The translations under genes and the position numbers were made by a program. DNA of 64,000 bases from Sphingomonas sp. Mn802worker (GTDB lineage Bacteria; Pseudomonadota; Alphaproteobacteria; Sphingomonadales; Sphingomonadaceae): positions 124,001 to 188,000 of the forward strand of contig NZ_AORY01000005.1 in the NCBI RefSeq assembly GCF_000382485.1, in the 5' to 3' direction. Below, one piece after another: positions 27,625 through 36,712 of the stretch (positions are counted from its first letter, which is position 1; every line of letters begins with the position of its first letter). The notes beneath the pieces were generated by a model. That model had not been told where the DNA came from and made no database searches. It saw only the letters and a program-made list of their open reading frames with translations.

Positions 27625-29005
27625 TTGCGCGGGGTTCCGGGCGCGCGGGTGGGGGTGGCGCCAGTGACGGGCTTCGCCATCGCGGCGGTGACCGCGGCGA
27701 CCTGTTGCGCGCCGCCCAGCCGCGCGATGGTCTTGAGCGCATACCAGAGCTGGAAGTCCTTGATCCCCTGCTTCTCAAGGCTCGCGGGCGTGGCGGTGAA
27801 GCGCGGGTCCTCCTTGGTATCCTCCTCCAGCACCGCATTATCCGGCGACTTGATCTCGTTGATCAGGTGGCGGCGCAGATCGGCCTCGCGGAAGACGGGG
27901 CGCGTCTTGTAATCGGGGTCGGACAGCTGCGGCACGCGGATGTCGGGCTCGATCCCGCCCTCCTGCACGCTGCGCCCCGACGGCGTGAAATAGCGCGCGG
28001 TGGTGAGGCGGAGCGCGGTGCGTGGCCCGAGCGGCAGCAGCGTCTGCACCGACCCCTTGCCGAACGTCTTCTCACCCATGATCAGCGCACGGTGATGATC
28101 CTGCAGTGCGCCGGCGACGATCTCGCTGGCCGACGCGGTGCCGGAGTCGGTAAGCACGACGACTGGCAGCCCCTTGGCATCGTCGCCGGGCTTGGCGAAG
28201 TAACGTTCGATGTCTGCCTTGTCGCGGCCGCGCTGCGAAACGATCTCGCCGTGATCGAGGAACGCGTCCGACACCGCGATCGCCTGCGTCAGCAGGCCGC
28301 CGCCGTTCTCGCGCAGGTCGACGACATAGCCGAGCGGCTTGTGCCCCAGCGCCTTGTCGATCGCCATGATCGCCGCGCGCGTGTCGGCGCCGGTATTCTC
28401 GGAAAAGGTGTTGATGTTGACGTAGCCGACATCGCCCTTCACCTCCCATTTTACCGGGCGCTGGACGATCACCTCGCGCACGAGGGTCACGGCGATCGGC
28501 TTGTCGCGGCCGGGGCGGATCAGCGTCAGCGTGACCTTGCTGCCCGGCTTTCCGCGCATCTGCGACGTCGCCTCGTCGAGCGTGCCGCCGTAGATCAGCT
28601 TGCCGTTGATGTGAGTGATATAGTCGCCCGACTTGATCCCGGCACGGCCGGCAGGCGTATCCTCTTGCGGCGCGACGACCTTCACCGCACCGTCCTCCAT
28701 CGAGACGGTGAGACCCAGGCCGCCGTAATTACCCTCCGTCATGATGCGGAGATTGTCGAAATCGGACGCGTCGACGTAGCTGGAATGCGGGTCTAGCGCG
28801 GCGAGCATGCCGTCGATCGCGCCCTTCACCAGTTGCTCGTCGGTAACCTTGTCGACGTAATCCGCCTTTACGCGGTTGTAGACGTCGAGGAACTTGTCGA
28901 GTTCGCGGTAGGTGCTTGTATCGGCGCGGCCATCGCGCCGGTGGCGACGGGCACGAGCGCGACCGTGGCGACGAGTGCGGTGGCCTGGAGCAGTTTCGAC
29001 TTCAT
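27621..29005 (-). CDS. ctpA: S41 carboxy-terminal processing protease, apparent frameshift after signal peptide
   Basis: The body from TSTYRELDKFL onward is an intact S41 peptidase. The PDZ domain contains GGLGLTVSMEDG and RAGIKSGDYI; the catalytic core contains LRENGGGLL, LTDSGTASASEIVAGALQD (nucleophile serine) and GEKTFGKGSVQ (lysine). A signal peptide MKSKLLQATALVATVALVPVATGAMAA starts at ATG 29005 but is in another frame and reaches a stop after the join. Restoring one base near 28926 would fuse the two. The in-frame alternative, a start up to 29069, lacks a signal peptide. Without export the protease cannot act in the periplasm. It could be an assembly error. Confidence 0.82.
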
Positions 29006-29120
29006 GCGGTGGGCGCTTGATCCTCGAGGGCGTAGGGCATGCGTGTAGCGGAAAACCGAGGTGTATCAAAGCAGCAGCGGGCTTAACCGCGGCTGAGCGG
29101 CGTGGCCGGACGCGCGCCGG

Positions 29121-30263
29121 TCAGATCAGCATCGTCAGGTCGACCGGACGGCCGCGGCGGCGGAGCTCGACGGTGACCTGCGGCGGCTCGCCGCCTCGGC
29201 CGACGGACGCGGCGGCACCGATCAGATCGCCCGCGGCGACCTGCGCATCGCGCGCAACGGCTAGCCTGCCGAGCCCGGTCAGCAGCGTGACCCAGCCTTG
29301 CCCATGATCGATGATGACGATCGTGCCGAAGCCGCGGAACGGCTGCGCGAAGACGATCCGCCCGGCGGCGGGCGCGACGACGCGCACGGCAGGCGCAACC
29401 GCGAAGGTCAGTCCGCGTGCGCGGACGCCATTGTCGGACAGCTCGCCTAAACCGGTGACGAGTTGCCCGCTGACCGGCAGCCGGTACGGCGCGCCCAACT
29501 GGCCCGCGGCTGCCGCGATCGGCGGGCCGGGCAGCGCGAGCAGGTTGGCGAGCGTCGCTTGCGCGTCGCCCGCACCGCGCAGCCGATCGACGATATCGCG
29601 CGCGCGCTCACCGAGCGCCACCGCGCGATCGGACGCACTACCCGCATCAAGCGGTTCGTCGCGCAGGGTCGCCAGCGCATGCCGTGCCGCCAGCAACTGC
29701 GCGCGCCCTGCCCCCAGTTCCGCCCCGGTCGCCGTGGCGCTGGCGTGCAGCGCGCGCGTCTGCGCCAACTCGCCGCGGATCGCCGCCGTGCGCTGCCGCA
29801 CGATCGGCAGCGACGCGCCGAGCACCGCGCGGACATGGACCAGATCATCGAGGCTGCCGGGCTGGACGATCGCAATCGCGGCGGGGCGGCGCGCCAGCGC
29901 GGTCAGGCCGGTAAGCAACCGCGCGATCGGCCCCTGTTGCGCGGCGAGTTGTCGGCGCTGTTGTGCGAGCGCCTGGTCAGTCGCAGCCGCACGCAGGGCC
30001 GCGATCGTTATCTCCGCCTCCGCCATCTCGACCCGCGCCTCCAGCGCCGCCTCACGCAGACGGGCGCGGCGGGTGACGTTGCCCGAGGCGGCGGCCGCAC
30101 GGTCGGCGCGGGCGGCTCGTCCTTGCGCGGCTGCGCGGTTCGCCGCGGCCGTGCGGATCGCCGGGGAAGCGACGTCCTTCGGCGCGGCGGTCGCCTGCGC
30201 GACGATGCCGAGCAATGAAGCACTGAACGCAAGCGCTGCACCGGCGGAGACAAGGCGACGCAC
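29121..30263 (-). CDS. EnvC-like murein hydrolase activator with degenerate M23 domain
   Basis: This 380-residue exported protein has a signal peptide (MRRLVSAGAALAFSASLLGIVAQATA), a long Ala/Arg-rich coiled coil (about residues 30-230) and a C-terminal LytM/M23 fold (GLTFAVAPAVRVVAPAAGRIVFA, FGTIVIIDHGQGWVTLLTGL). The zinc ligands of active M23 enzymes are missing: no HxxxD before GLTFAV, and the HxH position reads TVELRR. Such degenerate LytM factors activate amidases at the division septum. It lies three bases downstream of rlmH and 115 bases upstream of the ctpA start, all leftward. Confidence 0.86.
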   Translation of the reverse strand: MRRLVSAGAALAFSASLLGIVAQATAAPKDVASPAIRTAAANRAAAQGRAARADRAAAASGNVTRRARLREAALEARVEMAEAEITIAALRAAATDQALAQQRRQLAAQQGPIARLLTGLTALARRPAAIAIVQPGSLDDLVHVRAVLGASLPIVRQRTAAIRGELAQTRALHASATATGAELGAGRAQLLAARHALATLRDEPLDAGSASDRAVALGERARDIVDRLRGAGDAQATLANLLALPGPPIAAAAGQLGAPYRLPVSGQLVTGLGELSDNGVRARGLTFAVAPAVRVVAPAAGRIVFAQPFRGFGTIVIIDHGQGWVTLLTGLGRLAVARDAQVAAGDLIGAAASVGRGGEPPQVTVELRRRGRPVDLTMLI

Positions 30264-30266
30264 CCG

Positions 30267-30689
30267 CTACCCCTCGCGGTGGTAGGGATGGTTGGCGAGG
30301 ATGCTGGTGGCGCGGAACAGCTGTTCGGCCAGCATTGCCCGCGCGAGCAGGTGCGGCCAGGTCGCGCGGCCGAACGACACCAGCAGGTCGGCCTCCGCAC
30401 GTTCGGTATCGCCGAACCCGTCGGCGGCACCCAGCAGGAAGCGCGCCTCGCGCACGCCGTCGTCGCGCCAGCGACCGAGCGTCTGCGCAAACGCGGTCGA
30501 GCCGAGCACCTCACCCTTCTCGTCAAGCAGCACGCGGCGGCTGTGCGCGACACGGTCGGGCTCGCGCCCGCCGCTATCGGGCAGTTCGGTCATCCGCGTC
30601 GGCCAGGCAATCCGCTTCAGGTAGCGATCGACCAGCTCCGCCTCGGGCGAGCGGCCGATCCGACCCCGCGCGACGATGTGGAGCAGCAG
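30267..30689 (-). CDS. rlmH: 23S rRNA pseudouridine-1915 N3-methyltransferase
   Basis: This roughly 140-residue SPOUT methyltransferase modifies helix 69 of 23S rRNA. Family motifs are LLHIVARGRIGRSPEAELVDRYLKR at the N-terminus, VLLDEKGEVLGSTAFA, FLLGAADGFG and the C-terminal LLARAMLAEQLFRATSILANHPYHR. The reading frame has no ATG, GTG or TTG at the conserved N-terminus. The position expected for methionine is CTG 30689, two bases after the rsfS stop with GGGGA about nine bases upstream. The next in-frame normal start upstream lies inside rsfS at 30779. Confidence 0.9.
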   Translation of the reverse strand: MLLHIVARGRIGRSPEAELVDRYLKRIAWPTRMTELPDSGGREPDRVAHSRRVLLDEKGEVLGSTAFAQTLGRWRDDGVREARFLLGAADGFGDTERAEADLLVSFGRATWPHLLARAMLAEQLFRATSILANHPYHREG

Positions 30690-30690
30690 G

Positions 30691-31149
30691 TCAGGCGTTC
30701 CCCGGGGTCGATGCGGCGGAGGGCGTGGCGGTGTCGGCGGGCACCGCGGGCGCGTCGCCGAACGACCACATGCGCTCAAGGTTGTAGAAGGTCCGCACCT
30801 CGGGCCGGAACAGGTGGACGATCACGTCACCGCCATCGATCAGCACCCAATCGGCGGTCGGCAGCCCTTCGATCCGTGCGGAACGCCCGGTCTCGGCCTT
30901 GATCTTCTCGGCGATCTTCGCCGCCATCGAGGCGACCTGACGCGTCGACCGGCCCGAGGCGATCACCATGTAATCGGCGATCGACGACTTGCCCGCAAGC
31001 GGGATCGAGATCGTGTCGACCGCCTGATCATCGTCGAGCGATTGCAGAACAAGCCGATGCAGCGCCTCGACATGGTCGGGATCGAGCGTTCGGTTCGCGA
31101 CGCTCGCCGATGAAACGGACGGGGCCGCGGAAACGGGGGTGGCGGGCAA
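30691..31149 (-). CDS. rsfS: Ribosome silencing factor RsfS
   Basis: This 152-residue DUF143 protein binds L14 and blocks subunit joining when nutrients are scarce. Core motifs are LHRLVLQSLDDDQAVDTISIPL, SSIADYMVIASGRSTRQVASMA, EGLPTADWVLIDGGDVIVHLFRPEVRTFYNLERMW. A Pro/Ala-rich tail follows. The start codon is TTG at 31149, supported by GAGGAG five bases upstream. It lies between nadD and rlmH, a common bacterial arrangement. Confidence 0.93.
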   Translation of the reverse strand: MPATPVSAAPSVSSASVANRTLDPDHVEALHRLVLQSLDDDQAVDTISIPLAGKSSIADYMVIASGRSTRQVASMAAKIAEKIKAETGRSARIEGLPTADWVLIDGGDVIVHLFRPEVRTFYNLERMWSFGDAPAVPADTATPSAASTPGNA

Positions 31150-31158
31150 GATTGCTCC

Positions 31159-31809
31159 TCAGTTTGCCGGTTCAGATGGGGATATGGGGGCACGAACCGT
31201 TGGTGCCACATGGTTGGCGGGCATGAAGCGTTCATACCACAAGGGATCGGCGGCGCGCTTCAGCGTCGCGGAGGTCGGGTCCGGGCGGAAACGCAGCAGC
31301 ACCAGTGCCGGCACACTCCAGTCGGTCCATTCATCGGCACGGCGCGTCGGGTGAGCGAAGCGTCGAAGCCAAGCCATTGCGGGCGCCGCAACAGCACGCG
31401 CATCATATCCGGGCCGCGCGACAACCGCAATCGGCATCGTGCGCGCGATCTCGCGCCAGCGGTGCCAGGCGGAAAACTGCGCCAGATTATCCGCCCCCAT
31501 GATCCAGACAAAGCGGTCACGCGGGTAGCGGCGCGTGAGGAGGCGAAGCGTATCGACGGTGTAGCGCGTGCCGAGCCGCGCCTCCACGTCGGTCGCGCGG
31601 ATACGGCTGCGTCGCGCCATCGCCCGCGCCGAGGCGAGCCGGGCCGCGAACGCCGCCATCCCGGCTGCGGGCTTGAGCGGATTGCCGGGCGAGACGAGCC
31701 ACCACAATTCATCAAGCGCGAGCGCCTCAATTGCGGCAAGCGAGATGCGGCGATGCCCGGCATGCGCCGGATTGAACGACCCGCCGAGAAGGCCGATGCG
31801 GCGCGTCAT
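31159..31809 (-). CDS. nadD: Nicotinate-nucleotide adenylyltransferase
   Basis: This 216-residue enzyme makes nicotinic acid adenine dinucleotide in NAD synthesis. The nucleotidyltransferase signature is GLLGGSFNPAHAGHRRIS at the N-terminus. WWLVSPGNPLK and WIMGADNLAQFSAWHRWREI follow, all typical of NadD. The ISxTxIR motif is not clearly preserved at the end; the C-terminal part reads RFRPDPTSATLKR. It follows proA by 19 bases and precedes rsfS by nine. Confidence 0.92.
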   Translation of the reverse strand: MTRRIGLLGGSFNPAHAGHRRISLAAIEALALDELWWLVSPGNPLKPAAGMAAFAARLASARAMARRSRIRATDVEARLGTRYTVDTLRLLTRRYPRDRFVWIMGADNLAQFSAWHRWREIARTMPIAVVARPGYDARAVAAPAMAWLRRFAHPTRRADEWTDWSVPALVLLRFRPDPTSATLKRAADPLWYERFMPANHVAPTVRAPISPSEPAN

Positions 31810-31828
31810 CGCCGCGGGTACCGGTCGC

Positions 31829-33091
31829 TCAACCGCGGACCTGCCCGCTGCCGCGCCCGAGCCATTTGTAGGTCGTCAGCCCTTCGAGCGCGACTGGCCC
31901 GCGCGCGTGCAGCCGACCGGTCGCGATGCCGATCTCAGCGCCCAACCCAAACTCGCCACCGTCGGCGAATTGCGTCGAGGCATTCCACAGCACGATTGCG
32001 CTGTCGCATCGCGCAAGGAAATGTTCGGCGATGGCCGCGTCAGCCGCCACGATCGCATCGGTATGGCCCGAGCCGTGACGCGCGATATGCGCCAGCGCCG
32101 CGTCGACGCCATCGACCAGCGCGACCGAGCAGATCGCGTCGAGATATTCGGTGTCCCAGTCGGCTGGCTCGACGGGCGTCACGATCTCACCGATCGACGC
32201 CTCAAAGGAATCGCCACGCACTTCGCATCCCGCCTGCTGCAATGCCTCAACCAACATCACGGGATCGACAAAATCGCGGTCGATCAGCAGCGTCTCCATC
32301 GCACCGCAGATGCCCGTGCGGCGCATCTTGGCATCGAGCACGATGCTGCGCGCCATGTCGGGGGCGGCGGAGGCGTGAACGAACACGTGGTTGATCCCGT
32401 CGAGGTGTGCCAACACCGGCACCCGCGCCTCGGCCTGGACGCGCGCGACCAGGCTCTTGCCGCCGCGCGGGACGATCAGGTCGATCAACCCGTCGGCGGC
32501 GAGCATCGCGCCGACCGCAGCACGGTCGGTGGTCGACACCAGTTGCACCGCCTCCGCAGGCAGCCCGGCCGCGGTGATCCCCTTCGTCATAGCGGCGTGG
32601 ATCGCGCCGTTGCTCTCGATCGCTTCCGAGCCGCCGCGCAGAATCACCGCGTTGCCGGCGCGCACGCACAAGGCAGCCGCGTCGGCGGTGACGTTCGGGC
32701 GGCTCTCGTAGATGATGCCGATGACGCCGATCGGCACGCGCACACGTGACAGCGTCAGCCCGTTTGGACGCGTGGCGTAGTCGATCACCTGTCCGACCGG
32801 ATCGGCGAGGTCGGCGACCGCGGCGACGCCGGCGGCGATCGCCTCGAATCGCGCTGGATCGAGCCGCAGCCGGTCGAGCATTGCGTCCGACAAGCCGGCC
32901 TCGTGCCCGCGCGCCACGTCGATTGCGTTTGCCGCGAGAATCATCGCGCCGTCAGCCCGCAGCGCATCGGCCGCGCGCCGCAACGCGTCTGCCTTGAGCG
33001 CGTCAGGCGCGGTCGCGAGAACCGCGGCCGCCTGCCGCGCGGCCCCGCCCATGCGCGCGATCAGCGTTGTCGAGGCGTCCGGGTCGAGCAT
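31829..33091 (-). CDS. proA: Glutamate-5-semialdehyde dehydrogenase (gamma-glutamyl phosphate reductase)
   Basis: This 420-residue proline-biosynthesis enzyme reduces gamma-glutamyl phosphate with NADPH. VPIGVIGIIYESRPNVTADAAALC, GNAVILRGGSEA, DLIVPRGGKSLV and the catalytic cysteine in RRTGICGAMETLLID are characteristic. ASTQFADGGEFGLGAEIGIATGRLHARGPV marks the C-terminus. Start at ATG 33091 has AGG upstream; ATG 33109 would add six residues. It heads the leftward run proA-nadD-rsfS-rlmH. The proB gene is not adjacent in this window. Confidence 0.94.
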   Translation of the reverse strand: MLDPDASTTLIARMGGAARQAAAVLATAPDALKADALRRAADALRADGAMILAANAIDVARGHEAGLSDAMLDRLRLDPARFEAIAAGVAAVADLADPVGQVIDYATRPNGLTLSRVRVPIGVIGIIYESRPNVTADAAALCVRAGNAVILRGGSEAIESNGAIHAAMTKGITAAGLPAEAVQLVSTTDRAAVGAMLAADGLIDLIVPRGGKSLVARVQAEARVPVLAHLDGINHVFVHASAAPDMARSIVLDAKMRRTGICGAMETLLIDRDFVDPVMLVEALQQAGCEVRGDSFEASIGEIVTPVEPADWDTEYLDAICSVALVDGVDAALAHIARHGSGHTDAIVAADAAIAEHFLARCDSAIVLWNASTQFADGGEFGLGAEIGIATGRLHARGPVALEGLTTYKWLGRGSGQVRG

Positions 33092-33183
33092 CGCGGCCTG
33101 CGCTAGCATGAAATACGACGCCGCGCACGACGCGAACGCCGTGCTCCACTGGTGCCGCGCACGACGCTTCTTACATCGGGCCG

Positions 33184-33681
33184 ATGACACAGCAGCTCGT
33201 TGATCGCCGCCGTTTCCTGACCCTCGCCGGGCTAGGCACGGCCGCCACTTCCTTAATGGCGTGCGGTGCGCACTCGGCATCGGCGGCGGAGCACTTTCCC
33301 CTGACGAAGACCGACGCGCAGTGGCGCGCGCAGCTGGGACCGGCCGCTTATCAGGTGTTGCGAGAGGAAGGGACCGAGCGGCCCTACTCCAGCCCGCTCA
33401 ACGGCGAGCATCGCGCCGGCGTGTTCGCATGCAAGGGCTGCGCGCGGCCACTGTATTCAAGCAAGACCAAGTTCGAGAGCGGCACCGGCTGGCCGAGCTT
33501 CTGGGCACCGTTGAAGGGGGCAGTGGCGACGCGTCGCGATTCGACGTTGGGAATGGTCAGGACCGAGGTGCATTGCCCACGCTGCGGCGGGCATCTGGGT
33601 CACGTGTTCGACGATGGTCCGAAGCCCACCGGGCTTCGTTATTGCATGAACGGCGTGGCGATGACGTTCCGCCCCGCCTGA
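33184..33681 (+). CDS. msrB: Exported peptide-methionine (R)-S-oxide reductase
   Basis: This 165-residue MsrB repairs oxidised methionine. It has a twin-arginine signal (DRRRFLTLAGLGTAATSL) followed by a possible lipobox (LMAC|G), so it may be a Tat-exported lipoprotein of the periplasm. Two zinc-binding CxxC pairs are visible (CKGC and CPRC), as is the catalytic cysteine in LRYCMNGVAM. GTGWPSFW is the family substrate motif. It is divergent from proA. Its stop is six bases from the convergent CHAP gene. Confidence 0.92.
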   Translation: MTQQLVDRRRFLTLAGLGTAATSLMACGAHSASAAEHFPLTKTDAQWRAQLGPAAYQVLREEGTERPYSSPLNGEHRAGVFACKGCARPLYSSKTKFESGTGWPSFWAPLKGAVATRRDSTLGMVRTEVHCPRCGGHLGHVFDDGPKPTGLRYCMNGVAMTFRPA

Positions 33682-33687
33682 GCGAGA

Positions 33688-34242
33688 TCAGTTGATCGCG
33701 ACGCCGCCCGAGACATGGACCGGGGCGTTGGTGGCGATGGTAACGGTCGGCATCGCAGGCTCGGCAACCGCAGGCTCGACGCTGCGCGAACCGTGCGCGT
33801 AGATGAAGCCGGACACCGGGTTCACCGAGGTGCCGAGGTCGTGGTTGGCGGCATACCAGACGCGGACCTGGCTCCAGTCGCCGGCGGGCGACACGTCGAC
33901 CGCGCGGACATCGCGCTCGATCCCGCCGCGCGTCGACCAATTGGCGTGGGTCAACAGGACCTCGCGGTCGCTGACGACCCGGCTGACCATCGCGACATGG
34001 CCGACCCGCATCCGCGACGTCGCCTTGAACGCCATCACCGCGCCGACCTGCGGCGTGCTGCCACGATCGTAGCGACCCGCGGCCTGGCCCCACCAGGTGT
34101 TGGCGTTGCCGCGCAGGTCGATGCCCGACACCTCGCGTGCGAACGGCACGCATTGCAGGACGCGAGCCGAGGCGGGAACCGCCGTCATCACGGCGCACGA
34201 CAACACCAGCGCAAAACGCGCTGCGAAATTCTTCACGTTCAA
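33688..34242 (-). CDS. CHAP-domain secreted amidase/peptidase-like protein
   Basis: This 184-residue exported protein has a signal peptide (FAARFALVLSCAVMTAVPASA). The CHAP-domain nucleophile cysteine is in LQCVPFAREVSG and the catalytic histidine in RVGHVAMVSRV. TWWGQAAGRYDRG is the usual spacer. The domain cleaves peptidoglycan amide bonds in many bacteria. Translation seems to start at TTG 34242, with GGGGGG seven bases upstream; a GTG at 34236 is close. A 161-base region upstream, with no other gene, holds its promoter. Confidence 0.83.
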   Translation of the reverse strand: MNVKNFAARFALVLSCAVMTAVPASARVLQCVPFAREVSGIDLRGNANTWWGQAAGRYDRGSTPQVGAVMAFKATSRMRVGHVAMVSRVVSDREVLLTHANWSTRGGIERDVRAVDVSPAGDWSQVRVWYAANHDLGTSVNPVSGFIYAHGSRSVEPAVAEPAMPTVTIATNAPVHVSGGVAIN

Positions 34243-34403
34243 GGGATGACCCCCCGGTCAGATGAGTAACTTGAGGTTCAGCTAGCGGGGTGTTTCCGAA
34301 AGAACAAACGCGCCTGGAACCTTTTCCGACGAAGTGAGTAGCCGCGACGACGAGCCGCATCCGGGCGCATTAAACGCGCAGAAACACTGTCCTTTTTACG
34401 CGG

Positions 34404-35888
34404 TCAGGCGACGGGTTCGCGCAGGCCGGAATCGATCACGACAGCGCCGCTCAGCCGCTCCATCCGGAGCGCGTGTTCGGCACGGCCGAACGGAAAGCGC
34501 GTGTAGAAGAACGCGGCAAGACAGCCGAGCAGCACGTAGCAGCCGGCGTAGATCAGCGTCAGCCGGTCGAGCACCGCCACCGGCACCTGTCCCGGCTGCG
34601 CCTTGGCCGGGAAGCCGGCCGCGGTCAGGATCAGCCCGCCGAGGAAGATGCCGACCCCGCTGGTGCACTTCTGGATGAAAAAGCCGCCGGAGAAGAACAC
34701 GCCTTCGGAGCGACGCCCGGTCGTGACCTCCGAATCCTCCACCACGTCGGCGAGCATCGAGGCGCCGAGGATGAAGGCCGTCACCCCGCAGGCGGTGGCG
34801 CTGGCGGCGAAGGCGAACAACAGCGGCAGCGCGACCGACGCATCGATCGCGGGAAAGAGGCCGGCGAGGCGAAGCCAGTAGGGCGTGGTCCCGATCGCCA
34901 TGCCGAGCAGCGCCGCGAGCGCCGCGCCGCGCGGCTTGCTGCCGATCGCGCCGATCCGCGGCGCCGCGACGAAGGCGACCGCCACACCGGCGAACAGCGA
35001 CACGCTTAGCCACACGAACGAGAAGCCGCGCAGACCCCAGACGTAGCTGTATAGGTAGTTGGTCATCGCATAGGTGATGCCTTGCGAGGTATAGGCGAAC
35101 AGTCCTGCGAGCATCAGGATCGCGAAGGCGCGGTTCTTCACCGTTTCGCGCATCTCGCGGAAATTGTCGGCGAGCGACTGGCGCGTGGCCGGCGGCCTGG
35201 GCAGGTTGAGGATCTCCTTGTGCGTGCCCCACGCGGAGATCAGGATCGTTGCGCCCATGAAGAGTGCGCCCGCGATCGCGAAACCGGTGTAGCCGGCGCG
35301 GCTTAGCAAGCCGTTGGGGAAAGCGGGTGTCGGCGCGAGGAAATACACATAGGCGCCGACCAGCATCAGCAACCCGCCCGCCCAGCCGAACAGGTAGCGA
35401 TACGCCATGATGCGCGTGCGCTCGTCGTAATCGCCCGACAATTCGGCGGCGAGCGCCTGGCTCGGCACCTCATAGGCGCTGACCGCGGAGCGGACGAGCA
35501 CCGCGACTGCGAACAGCCAGCCGAGAATCACCTGCTCGGACGCGTGCGGCGGGTTCCACAGCATCAGCCAGCCGAGCATGATCGGCAGCGCGGCACCGTA
35601 CATCCATGGATGACGCCGCCCCCAACGCGTACGCGTCCGGTCGGAGAAGAAGCCCACGGTCGGGTCGACGAACGCGTCGATGATGAGCGCGCACATAATG
35701 ACAAGTCCGACCGTCGCCGCGGGCACGCCCACCACCTGATTGTAGAACAACAGCAGGAAGGTGCCGAAGCCTGAGTCCTTCACGCCGTAAGCCGCGGCAC
35801 CGATGCCGTAGCTCGCCATCGTCGCAGGAGACAGCCGACGCTGCCGGGGCGCGCTGCTTGCCGTGGCGGGCGGTGCGGCATCGCTCAC
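34404..35888 (-). CDS. MFS transporter of the glycoside-pentoside-hexuronide group
   Basis: This 494-residue transporter has twelve predicted helices. The GPH signature is at the start (MASYGIGAAAYGVKDSGFGTFLLLFYNQVVGV) and in LIIDAFVDPTVGFFSDRTRTRWGRRHPWMYGAAL. GPH members import sugars or glycosides with Na+ or H+; the substrate here is unknown. Its ATG overlaps the stop of the upstream SDR gene (ATGA), suggesting that uptake and oxidation of one compound are linked. Confidence 0.87.
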   Translation of the reverse strand: MSDAAPPATASSAPRQRRLSPATMASYGIGAAAYGVKDSGFGTFLLLFYNQVVGVPAATVGLVIMCALIIDAFVDPTVGFFSDRTRTRWGRRHPWMYGAALPIMLGWLMLWNPPHASEQVILGWLFAVAVLVRSAVSAYEVPSQALAAELSGDYDERTRIMAYRYLFGWAGGLLMLVGAYVYFLAPTPAFPNGLLSRAGYTGFAIAGALFMGATILISAWGTHKEILNLPRPPATRQSLADNFREMRETVKNRAFAILMLAGLFAYTSQGITYAMTNYLYSYVWGLRGFSFVWLSVSLFAGVAVAFVAAPRIGAIGSKPRGAALAALLGMAIGTTPYWLRLAGLFPAIDASVALPLLFAFAASATACGVTAFILGASMLADVVEDSEVTTGRRSEGVFFSGGFFIQKCTSGVGIFLGGLILTAAGFPAKAQPGQVPVAVLDRLTLIYAGCYVLLGCLAAFFYTRFPFGRAEHALRMERLSGAVVIDSGLREPVA

Positions 35889-36712
35889 TGGAAAGCCTCC
35901 AGCGCCGCGAAGAGCGACGGCTGCGTCGCATCCCAGCTCGCGCGCGTACCGATCGTCAGGCCGCCGTCGACGACGATTGAGGTCCCGGTGACGAAGCTGG
36001 CGTCGTCGCTGGCGAGATAGGCGACCGCAGCGGCGATATCCTCCGCACGACCCGCGCGCCTGACCGGCTGCGCATGCGCCGCCATGCCGGCAATCGCCTC
36101 GTTCGCCTGCGCCCGCTTCTCCTCGGACACATCAAGGTGGCGCGTGAAGATGTTGGTCGTGATGAAGCCTGGGATCACCGCGTTGACGCGAATGTCGTGC
36201 TGCGCGAGATCGGCGGCGGCCAGCCTAGTCAGGTGGAGCACACCCGCCTTCGCGGTCGAGTAGGCAGTGGGCGCGTAGCCCGAACCCAGCGCCGAGACGC
36301 TGGACGTGTTGATGATCGCGCCGCCGCCGCGCTTCGCCATCATCGGCGCGGCGTAGCGGATGCCGAGCGCGACCGAGCGCAGCAGCAGCGCCTGCGTGTA
36401 GTCCCAATCCTCGGGCGCAATCGCGTCGATCGCCGCGCGAGCACCGCCCGCGCCTGCGTTGTTGAACAGGATGTCGAGCCCGCCTGCGTCTTCGGCCATG
36501 TGCAGCAAGGCGGCGATCGCGTCGGCGCTGGTCACGTCGGTGTGCTGAAAGTGGATGCGCCCATTCCAGGTTGCGGCGACCTCCTCGCCCGCGACCGCGT
36601 CGATGTCGCCGATCCACACCTCGGCGCCTTCCTCGACCAACCGGATTGCAGTTGCGCGACCGATGCCCGATGCGCCGCCCGTCACGACCGCACGCTTGCC
36701 CTGCAACCGCAT
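35885..36712 (-). CDS. SDR family NAD(P)-dependent oxidoreductase
   Basis: This 275-residue Rossmann-fold dehydrogenase has TGGASGIG for the cofactor, NNAG for the core, the catalytic tyrosine and lysine in APTAYSTAKAG, and VNAVIPGFITTNIF near the substrate site. The acidic WIGDID after the second strand predicts NAD rather than NADP preference. I chose ATG 36712, which has AGGAG seven bases upstream. It is the first gene of the SDR-MFS pair and lies divergent from the acyl-CoA dehydrogenase gene. Confidence 0.88.
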   Translation of the reverse strand: MRLQGKRAVVTGGASGIGRATAIRLVEEGAEVWIGDIDAVAGEEVAATWNGRIHFQHTDVTSADAIAALLHMAEDAGGLDILFNNAGAGGARAAIDAIAPEDWDYTQALLLRSVALGIRYAAPMMAKRGGGAIINTSSVSALGSGYAPTAYSTAKAGVLHLTRLAAADLAQHDIRVNAVIPGFITTNIFTRHLDVSEEKRAQANEAIAGMAAHAQPVRRAGRAEDIAAAVAYLASDDASFVTGTSIVVDGGLTIGTRASWDATQPSLFAALEAFQ

